Positions 25,305 to 33,799 are shown, counted from the stretch's first letter. The stretch is DNA of 64,000 nucleotides from an uncultured Lactobacillus sp. (GCA_937916845.1 CALFSK010000069.1:80067-144066); one strand, 5' to 3'. The notes: generated by a model from the letters alone, not told the origin. Made by a program: numbers and translations.

Positions 25305-25346
25305 GAGTGGATTAAGCGGAATAAACTGACTGTTACCACATGTTTC
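25305..25346 (+). repeat. Internally deleted copy of repeat family A
   Basis: GAGTGG is followed directly by ATTAAGCGGAATAAACTG and ends ATGTTTC. These are the 5' and 3' ends of family A with the central hairpin missing. It lies in the same place as the full copies, between a stop codon and a terminator. Confidence 0.55.
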
Positions 25347-25364
25347 TACTATAAAACTATAACT

Positions 25365-25415
25365 AAAGCCCCATTCAAGTTCGTCGTTAAAACGGACAAC
25401 TTGAATGGGGCTTTT
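25365..25415 (+). terminator. Bidirectional terminator between amtB and rpiA
   Basis: AAAGCCCCATTCAAGTT pairs perfectly with AACTTGAATGGGGCTTT. Confidence 0.92.
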
Positions 25416-25439
25416 ACTATGGTACAAATGATCAGCGAT

Positions 25440-26111
25440 TTAAAATAACTGGTTAACCGTTTGATTTTCCGCGTCACCTAACAGGGCGTTAGAAACTAAC
25501 CGGTCGAAGTAGGACGTTTCAACAACACCAGCGAGTGCGGACAACTCCGCGTTGAGTTCGTGTAAATTGTCGTAGCTTGGAAAATGACAATCAATGAGTA
25601 AGTTACCGCTATCGGTAAGGGTGAATCCGTCACGGTTAGTTGCCGTCCGAATCGTGGCTTGGCCACCTAACTCGCTGATGGTCCGCATGGCTAATGATAA
25701 GCCGGCGGGCAGCACTTCTAAGACGAGTGGTGTCTTCGTATCAAACTGATCGACAAGGCGTTCTTGCATGGTTAGCAACCAGTATTCGTCTGCTAAGCTG
25801 GCAATGATTTTTTCATTAGCGTGGATGCCCCCGCCACTTTTCAGCGCGTTGCCGTGGTGGTCCAGTTGATCGCAACCGTCAAAAGCGATGTCGATGCGGT
25901 CACAGTACTGCGTATCGATGACGGTATAGCCTAGAATGGTCGCAAGTTGCCGGGTCGTGGGTGAGGGGGTGACCACGGTAATGTCGTTGACGTGATTAGC
26001 CGCTTCTTTCACGAGTTCGCCAACGGTAGTGCCGCCACCGAAACCGACGACCATCTGCGGTTTGATGAGTGTCAGCGCCCGTTGCACAATGGCTTGTTTA
26101 ATGTTTTCCAT
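25440..26111 (-). CDS. rpiA: Ribose-5-phosphate isomerase A
   Basis: A 223-residue isomerase interconverting ribose 5-phosphate and ribulose 5-phosphate in the pentose phosphate/phosphoketolase pathways. The motifs GFGGGTTVGELV (phosphate loop, ~23-34), IAFDGCDQLD and KSGGGIHANEK hold the catalytic Asp, Glu and Lys positions typical of RpiA. Normal length. The gene stands alone, convergent with amtB. A second rpiA is common in this genus and cannot be excluded. Confidence 0.93.
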   Translation of the reverse strand: MENIKQAIVQRALTLIKPQMVVGFGGGTTVGELVKEAANHVNDITVVTPSPTTRQLATILGYTVIDTQYCDRIDIAFDGCDQLDHHGNALKSGGGIHANEKIIASLADEYWLLTMQERLVDQFDTKTPLVLEVLPAGLSLAMRTISELGGQATIRTATNRDGFTLTDSGNLLIDCHFPSYDNLHELNAELSALAGVVETSYFDRLVSNALLGDAENQTVNQLF

Positions 26112-26320
26112 GCTGTTTCCTCCAATGTTAGATACTAGTTATGATTAGTTTTATGATAGCACGCCGGTTGACGGATAACGTAATTAACTAACAGCTAAAA
26201 TGGAAGTTAATGCGTTTCAACTCTGAAAATGGTACTTTCGAATACGAGTTTCAGGCAGTGAGTCGGTAGAATTAAACCGTTGATGGCAACCTTCGTTGTG
26301 GCGGAAGAAGGTTACAAGCA

Positions 26321-26884
26321 ATGAGCAGAGAGAGAAGCTTTAAGTTAAGTTTAACTGTATTAGCCGTGTTGGTTGGGATAGGATTTACACCGATGACGAA
26401 TGCCGGCGCGTCAGCAACACCGTTTGCCCGTAATCGTTGGCCGCGGGCCCGGGTCACTTATGTGATTCAGGGTGCGCATTATGATCGTTCAGTTTATGGG
26501 GCGGCCATTCGCGCTTGGAACCGAACGGGACAGTTTAAGTTTGTCGCGGGGACAAGGGCGCATCATCAATTGACGCTCACCACGAGTAATGCAACAACCG
26601 GAGAATATTATCAGTTAGCGGGGATCACGTTTATGACTGGCTATAATAACGGTTATTACACGCAGGGGCTCGTCAAGTTGTTGACGCGTAATTTCTGGAC
26701 CTATCGTTACAGTTATTGGGATGAAGTCCACGTTGCGGAACATGAATTGGGGCATTGTATGGGGCTTCAGCATAGTACGGATAGGCGCAGTGTTATGCTG
26801 GCCGACAATCGCTATAATGGGATTAGTCGGGCGGATATTGCGGCGGTTCGATTACGTTATCGGTTACCAGTTGGCGAACTTTGA
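26321..26884 (+). CDS. Secreted matrixin-like (M10) zinc metalloprotease
   Basis: A 187-residue exported protein. The signal peptide covers about 1-31 (basic start, hydrophobic core LTVLAVLVGIGF, ending AGASA). The zinc site is HELGHCMGLQH (His141, Glu142, His145, His151) followed by a Met-turn candidate, Met159 in RRSVML. This is the extended HExxHxxGxxH motif of metzincins. With no propeptide or haemopexin domain, it is close to the minimal catalytic size. Its neighbours suggest no substrate. Confidence 0.85.
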   Translation: MSRERSFKLSLTVLAVLVGIGFTPMTNAGASATPFARNRWPRARVTYVIQGAHYDRSVYGAAIRAWNRTGQFKFVAGTRAHHQLTLTTSNATTGEYYQLAGITFMTGYNNGYYTQGLVKLLTRNFWTYRYSYWDEVHVAEHELGHCMGLQHSTDRRSVMLADNRYNGISRADIAAVRLRYRLPVGEL

Positions 26885-26905
26885 ATTTTAAGTTGGTCAT
26901 CACAC

Positions 26906-27003
26906 GGGGTTGCCATCGATATCAGTGGGTATGACCGACCCCACTTTGGTTTTTAAACCAAGGTCGTACCCTGGGGCTGTGACAAATTGCCATGGCCCTT
27001 TTT
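26906..27003 (+). terminator. Large branched terminator-like structure
   Basis: GCCAT (26912) pairs with ATGGC before CCCTTTTT. Inside are GGGTATGACC/GGTCGTACCC and TTTGGTTT/AAACCAA. It probably terminates the metalloprotease gene, but its size (98 nt) is unusual. Confidence 0.55.
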
Positions 27004-27089
27004 ATGTGCCGAGATTGTACGATTGACGCGGATTCTGAGGACTAACGGGTCAAATCTTGGCCGGGTTAAGATTGACACTCGTTTAAAGT

Positions 27090-27159
27090 AATTCTAAACT
27101 GAGGGTAGCGTGTAAAGCGCTATCAGTACTCTGTTCACAAGTATTTGAGGTTTAGAATT
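27090..27159. promoter_or_regulatory. Long-spaced inverted repeat upstream of the multicopper oxidase
   Basis: AATTCTAAAC (27090-27099) and GTTTAGAATT (27150-27159) are perfect complements 50 bp apart. The second half abuts the ribosome-binding site AAGGGGATG. It could be two operator halves or an mRNA stem masking translation. Confidence 0.4.
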
Positions 27160-27175
27160 TTAAGGGGATGTCAAC

Positions 27176-28681
27176 ATGGCAAAAAAAGTCTATACTGATT
27201 ATTTTTTTGATGAACCAGCTTACAATACACACGACGGTGGCTATATTCCGCTAGTCACGCCTAAAACGGCCCCACAACCGTTGGCAATTCCGCCGCTGTT
27301 GAAGCCGGATAAGCAAACGGCAACGGACGATTATTACACCGTCAAAGCCCAAGCCAGTGAAACGCAATTTTTACCTGGCAAGAAGACGAAGACCTGGGGT
27401 TACAATGCGGGCTTCTTAGGCCAAACGATCGTTTTTCGTAATGGCAAAAAGACACATATCGATTTAAAAAATGCGTTACCTGAATTAACGACTTTCCACT
27501 GGCACGGCTTGAACGTGCCTGGGCCAATTACCGATGGTGGTTGTCACGCACCGGTTTATCCGGGCGAAACGAATCACATTGATTTTAAGGTCCATCAACC
27601 AGCCGCAACCATTTGGCTTCATGCCCATCCATGTCCATCAACTGCGACCCAAGTTTGGAAAGGGTTAGCTGCGATGGTCATCATTAAAGATGACGTCGAA
27701 GACCAATTACCATTGCCACGTAATTACGGGGTCGATGATATTCCGTTGGTTTTACAAGACCGTGAATTCCACGAAGATAATCAATTCGATTATAAAGCGG
27801 ACTACGATCCAGACGGTGTGCAAGGTCATACGGCCCTAGTTAACGGGACCGTTAACCCGTACTTTGATGTCACCACACAACGGGTTCGGTTACGGATCTT
27901 GGATGGTTCTAACCGGCGTGAATGGCGCTTACACTTTGACGACGATTTGGCCTTTGCTCAAGTTGGGTCCGACGGTGGCATTATGCCAGAACCCGTCTAC
28001 ATGACAAAAGTTATGCTGACTTGTGCGGAACGTGACGAATTAGTCGTTGACTTTGGCAAGTACCAACCTGGCGATGAAGTCACATTAATGACTGATGATA
28101 CGCCACTATGCCACTTCCGGATCAAAGCCTTCGAACCAGATGACACCAAGTTACCTGATCATTTAGTTGATATTAAGGACGAAGCGCCAACCCCTGGTTT
28201 ACCCGTTCGTAAGATCACGATGGATGGGATGGACGAACAAGTTGCCATGGACGGTAAGAAGTTCGACATGCAACGGATCGATGCCCGTCAAAAAGTTGGC
28301 GACGTTGCCATTTGGGAAATTCGGAATACGAATAGTACCAAAAACGGGATGGTTCATCCGTTCCACGTTCACGGGACGCAATTCCAAGTATTGGCCAGAA
28401 ATGACGGTCCAGTCTATCCTAACGAACATGGTCTGAAAGACACGGTTGGCGTCAACCCTGGCGAAATCGTACGAATCAAAGTTAAGTTTGAATTGACTGG
28501 GGTCTACATGTACCACTGCCACATCATTGAACATGAAGATGGCGGGATGATGGCTCAAATCGAATCTTATGATCCGGATCATCCAAAGACGTATCATTTA
28601 ATGGATATGGAAACCTTACGGAACGCCTTTGCTAAAGAAAAGGGTGTTAAACCGGAAGATGTTTGGATGCCCGGCTGCTAA
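27176..28681 (+). CDS. Multicopper oxidase (laccase-like)
   Basis: A 501-residue cupredoxin-type oxidase. All four copper-ligand groups are present: HWHG (108-111), WLHAHPC (148-153), HPFHVHG and the C-terminal HCHIIEHEDGGM. They hold the T1 site and the T2/T3 trinuclear cluster that reduces oxygen to water. There is no signal peptide or Tat motif, so the protein is probably cytoplasmic, like CotA-type enzymes. L. plantarum laccases of this type are reported to oxidise biogenic amines and phenolics (from memory). The unusual start (MAKKVYTDYFFDEPAY) is typical of this family. Confidence 0.95.
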   Translation: MAKKVYTDYFFDEPAYNTHDGGYIPLVTPKTAPQPLAIPPLLKPDKQTATDDYYTVKAQASETQFLPGKKTKTWGYNAGFLGQTIVFRNGKKTHIDLKNALPELTTFHWHGLNVPGPITDGGCHAPVYPGETNHIDFKVHQPAATIWLHAHPCPSTATQVWKGLAAMVIIKDDVEDQLPLPRNYGVDDIPLVLQDREFHEDNQFDYKADYDPDGVQGHTALVNGTVNPYFDVTTQRVRLRILDGSNRREWRLHFDDDLAFAQVGSDGGIMPEPVYMTKVMLTCAERDELVVDFGKYQPGDEVTLMTDDTPLCHFRIKAFEPDDTKLPDHLVDIKDEAPTPGLPVRKITMDGMDEQVAMDGKKFDMQRIDARQKVGDVAIWEIRNTNSTKNGMVHPFHVHGTQFQVLARNDGPVYPNEHGLKDTVGVNPGEIVRIKVKFELTGVYMYHCHIIEHEDGGMMAQIESYDPDHPKTYHLMDMETLRNAFAKEKGVKPEDVWMPGC

Positions 28682-28745
28682 AAATTGAACGTGTGATTGA
28701 TTCTCAAGTTTACTAATTAACCGGTATACTAGTGATGAGGATCAG

Positions 28746-28782
28746 ACGGCTGGTTAACGTCTGAGTTGACCGGCCGTTTTTT
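28746..28782 (+). terminator. Intrinsic terminator
   Basis: ACGGCTGGTTAAC pairs with GTTGACCGGCCGT and six T. It lies between the oxidase gene and the DUF1304 gene, after a possible TATACT -10, so it could also act as an attenuator for the latter. Confidence 0.8.
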
Positions 28783-28800
28783 AGTAGGGGAGGGATTTAG

Positions 28801-29169
28801 ATGCAAATTATTGCAACGATTATGGCTGTGTTGGTCGCCTTAGAACATTTCTTTATTTTATGGTTAGAGATGTTTAATGCGAACAGCGATATGGCCGCAA
28901 AGGCATTCGGGGTACCGCGGGATTTATTAAAGATGCCAGAAGTTCAAACCTTGTTTAAAAATCAAGGCTTATACAACGGCTTCTTAGCAGTGGGAATCTT
29001 ATTCAGTTTATTCGTCATGCCAGCAGCGGCAAGCGCCGGGGCCACGCTATTTTTCTTAGCCTGCGTACTCGTTGCCGCGGTTTACGGCAGTGCGACGGCT
29101 AGCAAGTCGATCATCGTGGTGCAAGGCTTACCCGCGTTGATTGCGTTTATTTTAGTCTACTTGGCATAA
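28801..29169 (+). CDS. DUF1304 family membrane protein
   Basis: A 122-residue protein with four TM helices. The first helix carries the family hallmark ALEHFFILWLEMF with its His and Glu, and YNGFLAVGILFS follows in the second. Function unknown; such genes are common near stress functions in lactobacilli. ATG 28801 follows AGGGGAGGGA. Its stop is 4 bp from repeat A copy 3. Confidence 0.85.
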   Translation: MQIIATIMAVLVALEHFFILWLEMFNANSDMAAKAFGVPRDLLKMPEVQTLFKNQGLYNGFLAVGILFSLFVMPAAASAGATLFFLACVLVAAVYGSATASKSIIVVQGLPALIAFILVYLA

Positions 29170-29173
29170 AAAA

Positions 29174-29293
29174 GAGTGCGAAAAAAGGCGAATAGGTTGT
29201 GAGCATTAACGTGAAATCAGCGATTATTCCTGGGTTTGGAATAATTGCTGATTTTGGGTTAAGCGGAGCAAACTGCCTTTTTTTGCACGTTTC
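29174..29293 (+). repeat. Structured repeat family A, copy 3
   Basis: Central arms 29213-29230 and 29238-29255 around TGGGTTT, with two G-U pairs on the plus strand. The outer stem is AAAAAAGGC/GCCTTTTTT. As in the other copies it begins GAGTG, ends CACGTTTCG and precedes a terminator (29308). Confidence 0.8.
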
Positions 29294-29307
29294 GACCATA
29301 ATAATAG

Positions 29308-29345
29308 AAAAATCCGTTCAGAAAATTATTTTGAACGGCGTTTTT
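29308..29345 (+). terminator. Intrinsic terminator
   Basis: AAAAATCCGTTCAGAAA with TTTTGAACGGCGTTTTT; a slightly imperfect stem followed by Ts. Confidence 0.8.
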
Positions 29346-29369
29346 CCATGAAATGATTTAGATTTTACA

Positions 29370-29879
29370 TTAGGCGCGTCCGATAACCTGCGTCTTTGCG
29401 GTAGCCAGGACGTGGCCAGTAATGGCATCGTGACATTCATTGAGCCAATAACCGGATTGCAAAGGCAATTCAGTATCTAATGCGAATAATTTGAATGAAT
29501 AGCGATGATCTTTGTCGGGCGGGTACGGGCCAACGTAGTGTTGGGTCACCTTTGGATCGGTTTCGCCAACGTAACCCCCGGCAGTTGAATTATTACCTTG
29601 AATCATTGGAATGGCGCCCGTTTGGCTGGCGTTTTCCGGAATCTGAGTGGTCGTCGCTGGGATGTTTGCGGCAAGCCAGTGAATCCAAGTAAAACCACCG
29701 ACCGGAATGGCGTCGTGGTCGACGAATGAAAAGGCGAGTGAATGAGTTCCCGCTGGTACCCCACTGATGTTAATTGGAAACGAAATGATGGGGTGGCCTT
29801 TATACGTTTGTGCGGGCACAGCTTGTTTGGAATACAGCGCGGCTAGCGCGCCGTCAATAGTCGGAATCGAAACTTGCAT
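29370..29879 (-). CDS. YbhB/YbcL-type phosphatidylethanolamine-binding protein homologue
   Basis: A 169-residue PEBP (Raf kinase inhibitor-like) protein. Family signatures are the SFVDHDA segment lining the anion pocket, HWLAANIP, and the later PPDKDHRYSFKLFALD. Bacterial members bind small anions or lipids; no enzymatic activity is known. It lies 28 bp downstream of the minus-strand DUF2075 gene and probably shares its transcript. Confidence 0.88.
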   Translation of the reverse strand: MQVSIPTIDGALAALYSKQAVPAQTYKGHPIISFPINISGVPAGTHSLAFSFVDHDAIPVGGFTWIHWLAANIPATTTQIPENASQTGAIPMIQGNNSTAGGYVGETDPKVTQHYVGPYPPDKDHRYSFKLFALDTELPLQSGYWLNECHDAITGHVLATAKTQVIGRA

Positions 29880-29907
29880 GTGGCAACCTCCTTAATTGTT
29901 ATCTTAA

Positions 29908-31104
29908 TTATAACGCTAATAGGTGCTGCCGTAACACGGGGTCAACCGCATAGAGGTATAGACCGTAACGCCCGCGTTTCATTAAAACGTTAATTGAGTT
30001 AAAGATGATTTGTTGCTGCAACGGTTCAAGATTACCGAGGTCTGACCGCTTTTTGAAAGCCTCCTGGTCTTCGTAACGTTCCGGACGAACGATGACGCGG
30101 TCGTGTGCCTCATCGTAACCGACAGAAGGGCCTAAAATAACGCCGGCGTAATTGAGGTCAAATCCTTGAATCGTGTAGATTGACCCCACTTCATCGAGGG
30201 TCTCTGGCCGTAACGCCCAGGGCTCATCCGTCAAATTGACTTTATCCCAAGGCAGCTTGAGCTGTCCCGCCGTCACGTACCACGTGCCGTGATTAACGAC
30301 GTACGGAAAGTCGGCGGTGGCAATCATTCTAGACAGCCCAACTTGCTGATCTTGTTGCCGAATTTGATCGTACATGGGCTGACCGTCAGCGAAGATCTGT
30401 AAATCAAAGTTGGCATCGGTCGGTTTAGGGAGCAGGTTTCCATGGGTGAAGCCGTCGATCCAATTGATGACTTGGTCGTTACCGGTGACGCGAAACTGTT
30501 GGTCAAGGTTAAACGTTTCGTGTGGATAGTGGGCCAAAAATGGGGCTAAATCGTTGCTGTGCCAATAACTTTTTAGCTTGAGCACTTGCCTAGTATCAAA
30601 GACGAGTACGACGACGCGACTGTGGTTAATGAGTTCGCTGAGTTGATTCTGGCCGTTGAACCGGTTATAGCGATCTGGTTGGGTCAACAGTAAGTGGGCT
30701 TCGTCGATAAAGACGACGTCAGCGGTTTGGTTAGTCTTGGCTAGCCGGTTGATTAGTGGTGTCGGCTTTTGAAAGTCCTTTTTGCGGAGATCAGGGTCGT
30801 CCCTGGCGAGTTGTTTATAAATTTTGAGCATTTCATTGTGATTGACGACGAGGTAATTGTCAGTTCCTTGTAAGGGAGTTGCATCCTTACGACGACTTTG
30901 GGCCTGTAGCCGGCTAAATGCAGCGGCTAACACGGCGCTTTTCCCCGTTCCGGCGTCCCCATGAATGACGAAGAGCCCGGTTTGTTCCTGGTTCAAATGG
31001 GTCGTAATGAAGTTAAATAGTTGAGTTTCTAATCGTTGTTGTGCCGGCGATAATGCGGCTTGATCCGTCAGCTTAAAGGTGGCGGCACTCATATTTGGTT
31101 GCAT
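29908..31104 (-). CDS. DUF2075 family ATPase/helicase-like protein
   Basis: A 398-residue P-loop protein of the DUF2075 (Schlafen group 3 helicase-like) family. Walker A is GDAGTGKS (49-56) and Walker B is VVFIDEAH; a sensor-like VVLVFDTRQ and the C-terminal YTIQGFDLNYAGVILG are typical of superfamily 1 helicase cores. No nuclease or DNA-binding domain is attached. GGAGGGAAAGTGC precedes ATG 31104. Function in cells is unknown. PEBP gene downstream in the same direction. Confidence 0.85.
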   Translation of the reverse strand: MQPNMSAATFKLTDQAALSPAQQRLETQLFNFITTHLNQEQTGLFVIHGDAGTGKSAVLAAAFSRLQAQSRRKDATPLQGTDNYLVVNHNEMLKIYKQLARDDPDLRKKDFQKPTPLINRLAKTNQTADVVFIDEAHLLLTQPDRYNRFNGQNQLSELINHSRVVVLVFDTRQVLKLKSYWHSNDLAPFLAHYPHETFNLDQQFRVTGNDQVINWIDGFTHGNLLPKPTDANFDLQIFADGQPMYDQIRQQDQQVGLSRMIATADFPYVVNHGTWYVTAGQLKLPWDKVNLTDEPWALRPETLDEVGSIYTIQGFDLNYAGVILGPSVGYDEAHDRVIVRPERYEDQEAFKKRSDLGNLEPLQQQIIFNSINVLMKRGRYGLYLYAVDPVLRQHLLAL

Positions 31105-31216
31105 GCACTTTCCCTCCGAGCGCCATTATAACGCAACTTTTAGGCTAATTGAAATGATACTGATTACAGTTGGTGGTAAAATAAGGGTACCAGTAAAAGG
31201 CGGGAGGGATTTTTAA

Positions 31217-31687
31217 ATGAAACTCGATTTTTCGGTTGCCGTTCATAGCATTCTTTACTTGGACGCACACCGGCCTAATAAGGTATCTAGCCGTGAATTA
31301 GCACAATCGTTGCACTTAAACCCAGTGATGATTCGTAATATTTTATCTGTGTTGCATAAGCAAGGCTATTTGATTGGGACGGTCGGCAAGAATGGCGGGT
31401 ACCAACTTGAAAAAGAGCTTACCGCCATGAATTTAGGTGATCTTTATGATCTCACCATTCCGCCGACTCTCAGTTACGCGCGGTTCATCACGGGACCGTC
31501 AAAGACTGACGAACAGGTCGGACAGTCCCCGATTGCGACCAATATTAGTGAAACGTTGACGGATCTTTTCACCGTCGCTGACCGACAGTACCGGGAGTAC
31601 TATCACCAGTTTACGATGGAAGACCTTAAAGAAGATTTGCATCACCATGGCTACTTTTTAGCCAAAGAAGCACATTTAGAATCTTAA
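31217..31687 (+). CDS. Rrf2 family transcriptional regulator
   Basis: A 156-residue regulator with an N-terminal winged helix (SSRELAQSLHLNPVMIRNILSVLHKQGYL, about 28-56) and the wing GKNGGYQL. The protein has no cysteine, so the Fe-S sensing of IscR/NsrR-type relatives is impossible; it probably senses something else, like the YwnA group. It is divergent from the DUF2075 gene and ends at a strong terminator. Target genes are unknown. Confidence 0.85.
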   Translation: MKLDFSVAVHSILYLDAHRPNKVSSRELAQSLHLNPVMIRNILSVLHKQGYLIGTVGKNGGYQLEKELTAMNLGDLYDLTIPPTLSYARFITGPSKTDEQVGQSPIATNISETLTDLFTVADRQYREYYHQFTMEDLKEDLHHHGYFLAKEAHLES

Positions 31688-31689
31688 TT

Positions 31690-31763
31690 AAAACGGCGGA
31701 CTAGTTTGGATATTAAGGTGGTTGAACTTAACAACCTTAATTAGAAACGGGTTCGCCGTTTTA
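31690..31763 (+). terminator. Branched bidirectional terminator
   Basis: AAAACGGCGGAC pairs with TTCGCCGTTTT; inside, GTTT/AAAC and ATTAAGGT/ACCTTAAT extend the stem. Confidence 0.8.
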
Positions 31764-31837
31764 TATTGCCATGTGACGGTGACGATGCTATCTTAGACCC
31801 AATGTTTAATTGGTAACCGTTGAAAGGGGTCTTGGCA

Positions 31838-32158
31838 ATGAAGCCACGTTTAGTTATTGTTCATGAAGAGGGCCGTTATCGCGAACTTTCTGACAACCGT
31901 TACTGGATCGAATCACCTGAATTTTGGGGTGTTGATGGTCGCGGTGACACGGTCAGTGAAGCCATTGGAAATTTTTTGACCAACCTCGTTCAATATTGTC
32001 ATGATTATTATCAACGGGATCTGTGGCGACTTGATGACCGGTTGTTACAGTTGGACCACGTTGACGCGGTGTTAGCGTACGCGAATGCGGGCAAGTCCCC
32101 AGCGCCACTTTTTTTATTTAAAGTATTGCCGACTAGTGGGGCTCTGGCTTCAGCCTAA
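31838..32158 (+). CDS. HicB-like small protein
   Basis: A 106-residue protein. The segment YWIESPEFWGVDGRGDTVSEAIGNFLTNL follows the HicB/UPF0150 pattern of a beta-sheet plus helix, but no HicA toxin gene is next to it and the C-terminus (KSPAPLFLFKVLPTSGALASA) has no recognisable DNA-binding domain. Probably an orphan member. ATG 31838 is used; GAAAGGGG lies about 10 nt upstream. Confidence 0.55.
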   Translation: MKPRLVIVHEEGRYRELSDNRYWIESPEFWGVDGRGDTVSEAIGNFLTNLVQYCHDYYQRDLWRLDDRLLQLDHVDAVLAYANAGKSPAPLFLFKVLPTSGALASA

Positions 32159-32260
32159 GACTTAAAATAAACGAATTCTTAAAAAAGCGTTCATACTTCT
32201 AACACAATCCTGCGGTACACTAGCGTTATAATCGATGCGTAACCACAGGAGGTCTGTTTA

Positions 32261-32806
32261 ATGGATTTGGATAAGATCTATCAATTAATGGATAAATTTG
32301 AACAAAGTAGTTTAACGAGCTTTGAATATCATGATCAAAATTTTGGCATTCAAATGGGTAAAAAGGGCCATGGCAAGCCGGTCGCCACGACGCAGCCAAC
32401 CCCGTTACCAACGCAACCAGTTGAAAGCCAAGCGCCGGTCGCACCAACACCGGTAGGAACGCCCGCCGCCGCAATGGCTGAACCAGCTGCGACAACGGTT
32501 GCTCCCGAAACAACTAGTGCCCCCGTTGCCGAGGTGGATCCAATCGACCCTAAGGAATGCGTCACGGCACCAGTTGTGGGAATCTTCTACCAAGCCCATT
32601 CGTCCGAAGAAGCGCCGTACGTGCAATTAGGTGATCACGTTACCGTGGGTCAACAAGTTGGGCTGATTCAAGCGATGCAGATGATGCGGCCAGTCGTTGC
32701 TAAGCAGGCGGGCCAAGTGAAAGCCTTCCTAGCTAAAAATGGTGATGAAGTCAACTTCGGTCAACCACTGATTCAGTTGATTCCAGATACACCGGACGAT
32801 ATTTAA
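32261..32806 (+). CDS. Biotin carboxyl carrier-like protein lacking the biotin lysine
   Basis: A 181-residue protein with the AccB layout: an N-terminal helical part (1-36), a long Pro/Thr/Ala linker (about 40-92) and a C-terminal biotinyl/lipoyl barrel (100-178, VTAPVVGIFYQAHSSEEAPY). At the attachment site the consensus Ala-Met-Lys-Met reads AMQM, with Gln140 in place of the lysine (codon CAG). It therefore cannot be biotinylated there. No carboxylase genes are near. It may be a structural, regulatory or decoy paralogue of AccB, or a decayed gene that kept its frame. AGGAGG precedes ATG 32261. Confidence 0.85.
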   Translation: MDLDKIYQLMDKFEQSSLTSFEYHDQNFGIQMGKKGHGKPVATTQPTPLPTQPVESQAPVAPTPVGTPAAAMAEPAATTVAPETTSAPVAEVDPIDPKECVTAPVVGIFYQAHSSEEAPYVQLGDHVTVGQQVGLIQAMQMMRPVVAKQAGQVKAFLAKNGDEVNFGQPLIQLIPDTPDDI

Positions 32807-32820
32807 TCTAAGGAACGCAG

Positions 32821-32872
32821 CTTAAACAAACAAAAAAACCAATCGAAATTTTCGATTGGTTTTTTTGTTTAA
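32821..32872 (+). terminator. Bidirectional terminator
   Basis: A nearly perfect palindrome: CTTAAACAAA...AAACCAATCGAAA / TTTCGATTGGTTT...GTTTAAG. Confidence 0.92.
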
Positions 32873-32887
32873 GCGTCAATATTTTAA

Positions 32888-33799
32888 TTAACCGATCGCG
32901 GCAACGGTCGTCAGGAACCAGTCGTTGAAGGCTGCGGCGTCGATGTCGACACAGACTGTCGCGTTGGTTTGCCCGTCGTGATAAGCCCCACGGATATCAC
33001 CAACGGTCTCACCATTGGCTGGTCCGTCCGTTTGCACGTCGATCCACATTTTTTCGGTGGTGAAGGCTTCGGGATGGAGCAAGTAGAAGAGGGTGTTCAC
33101 GTCGTGCATTGGAATCCCGGTTTGACCGCCATCGTGGTAATGATTAAAGAGGGCGTGTAACATTTCACCGGTACGACCGACCGTGGTCAACTTGTCCATC
33201 GTTTCTGGGGTCAGTAAGGCTTTCATGGTGACGTCTAAGCCAACCATCGTGATGGGAACGCCGGATTGATACATGATTTCAGCAGCGTGCGGGTCCGTAA
33301 AGACGTTGAATTCCGCGGCACTAGTCATGTTTCCTTTGCCAAGGGCTCCACCCATGGCGACGATTTCTTTAATATGTGGTAAGACTTCGGGATAAGTTTT
33401 GAATAGTAGGGCGATGTTCGTGTACGCCCCGGTTGGCACTAAGGTAATGGGCTTGTCGGCGGCTAAAATATAGTCCCGCAGTGCTTCGACCGCCGTTTGT
33501 GGCAACGGGTCAGCCAAATCGGTAGGAAAGTCGTAGCCCGGCATACCTGAAACGCCATGGATGCGGACGGCATCTTCGAATGGTTTCAGCAATGGCTGAG
33601 GTGCACCACCCGCTACCGGAACGTTACTGTTGAAAAAGCGGGTCAATTTTAAGGCGTTGAGGGTCGTTTTATCAACCGTCACGTTTCCTGCGACCGTCGT
33701 CAATAATTGTAAGTCCAAATCGGGGTGATTTAATGCGATGGTAATTGCTGCAGCGTCGTCAATTCCTGGATCAGTGTCCATAATAATCTTAGTTGCCAT
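32888..33799 (-). CDS. Inosine-uridine preferring nucleoside hydrolase family protein
   Basis: A 303-residue ribonucleoside hydrolase releasing free bases from nucleosides. The calcium-binding DTDPGIDDAAAI motif starts at Asp8 (D8, D10, D14, D15). The later GLDVTMKAL and MHDVNTLFYL carry the active-site Thr and His/Asp ligands. ATG 33799 follows GGAGGGAAAGAAT; five upstream residues are rejected. Substrate preference (purine or pyrimidine) cannot be read from sequence. Divergent from the SDR gene. Confidence 0.92.
   Translation of the reverse strand: MATKIIMDTDPGIDDAAAITIALNHPDLDLQLLTTVAGNVTVDKTTLNALKLTRFFNSNVPVAGGAPQPLLKPFEDAVRIHGVSGMPGYDFPTDLADPLPQTAVEALRDYILAADKPITLVPTGAYTNIALLFKTYPEVLPHIKEIVAMGGALGKGNMTSAAEFNVFTDPHAAEIMYQSGVPITMVGLDVTMKALLTPETMDKLTTVGRTGEMLHALFNHYHDGGQTGIPMHDVNTLFYLLHPEAFTTEKMWIDVQTDGPANGETVGDIRGAYHDGQTNATVCVDIDAAAFNDWFLTTVAAIG

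Noticed and set aside
27109-27125. cre site upstream of the multicopper oxidase (GTAAAGCGCTATCA)
   Set aside because: The central CG is present but the outer TG is shifted by one base, so the match is imperfect in either orientation.
31838-32158. HicAB toxin-antitoxin system
   Set aside because: Only a HicB-like domain is present; no HicA-like gene is next to it on either strand.
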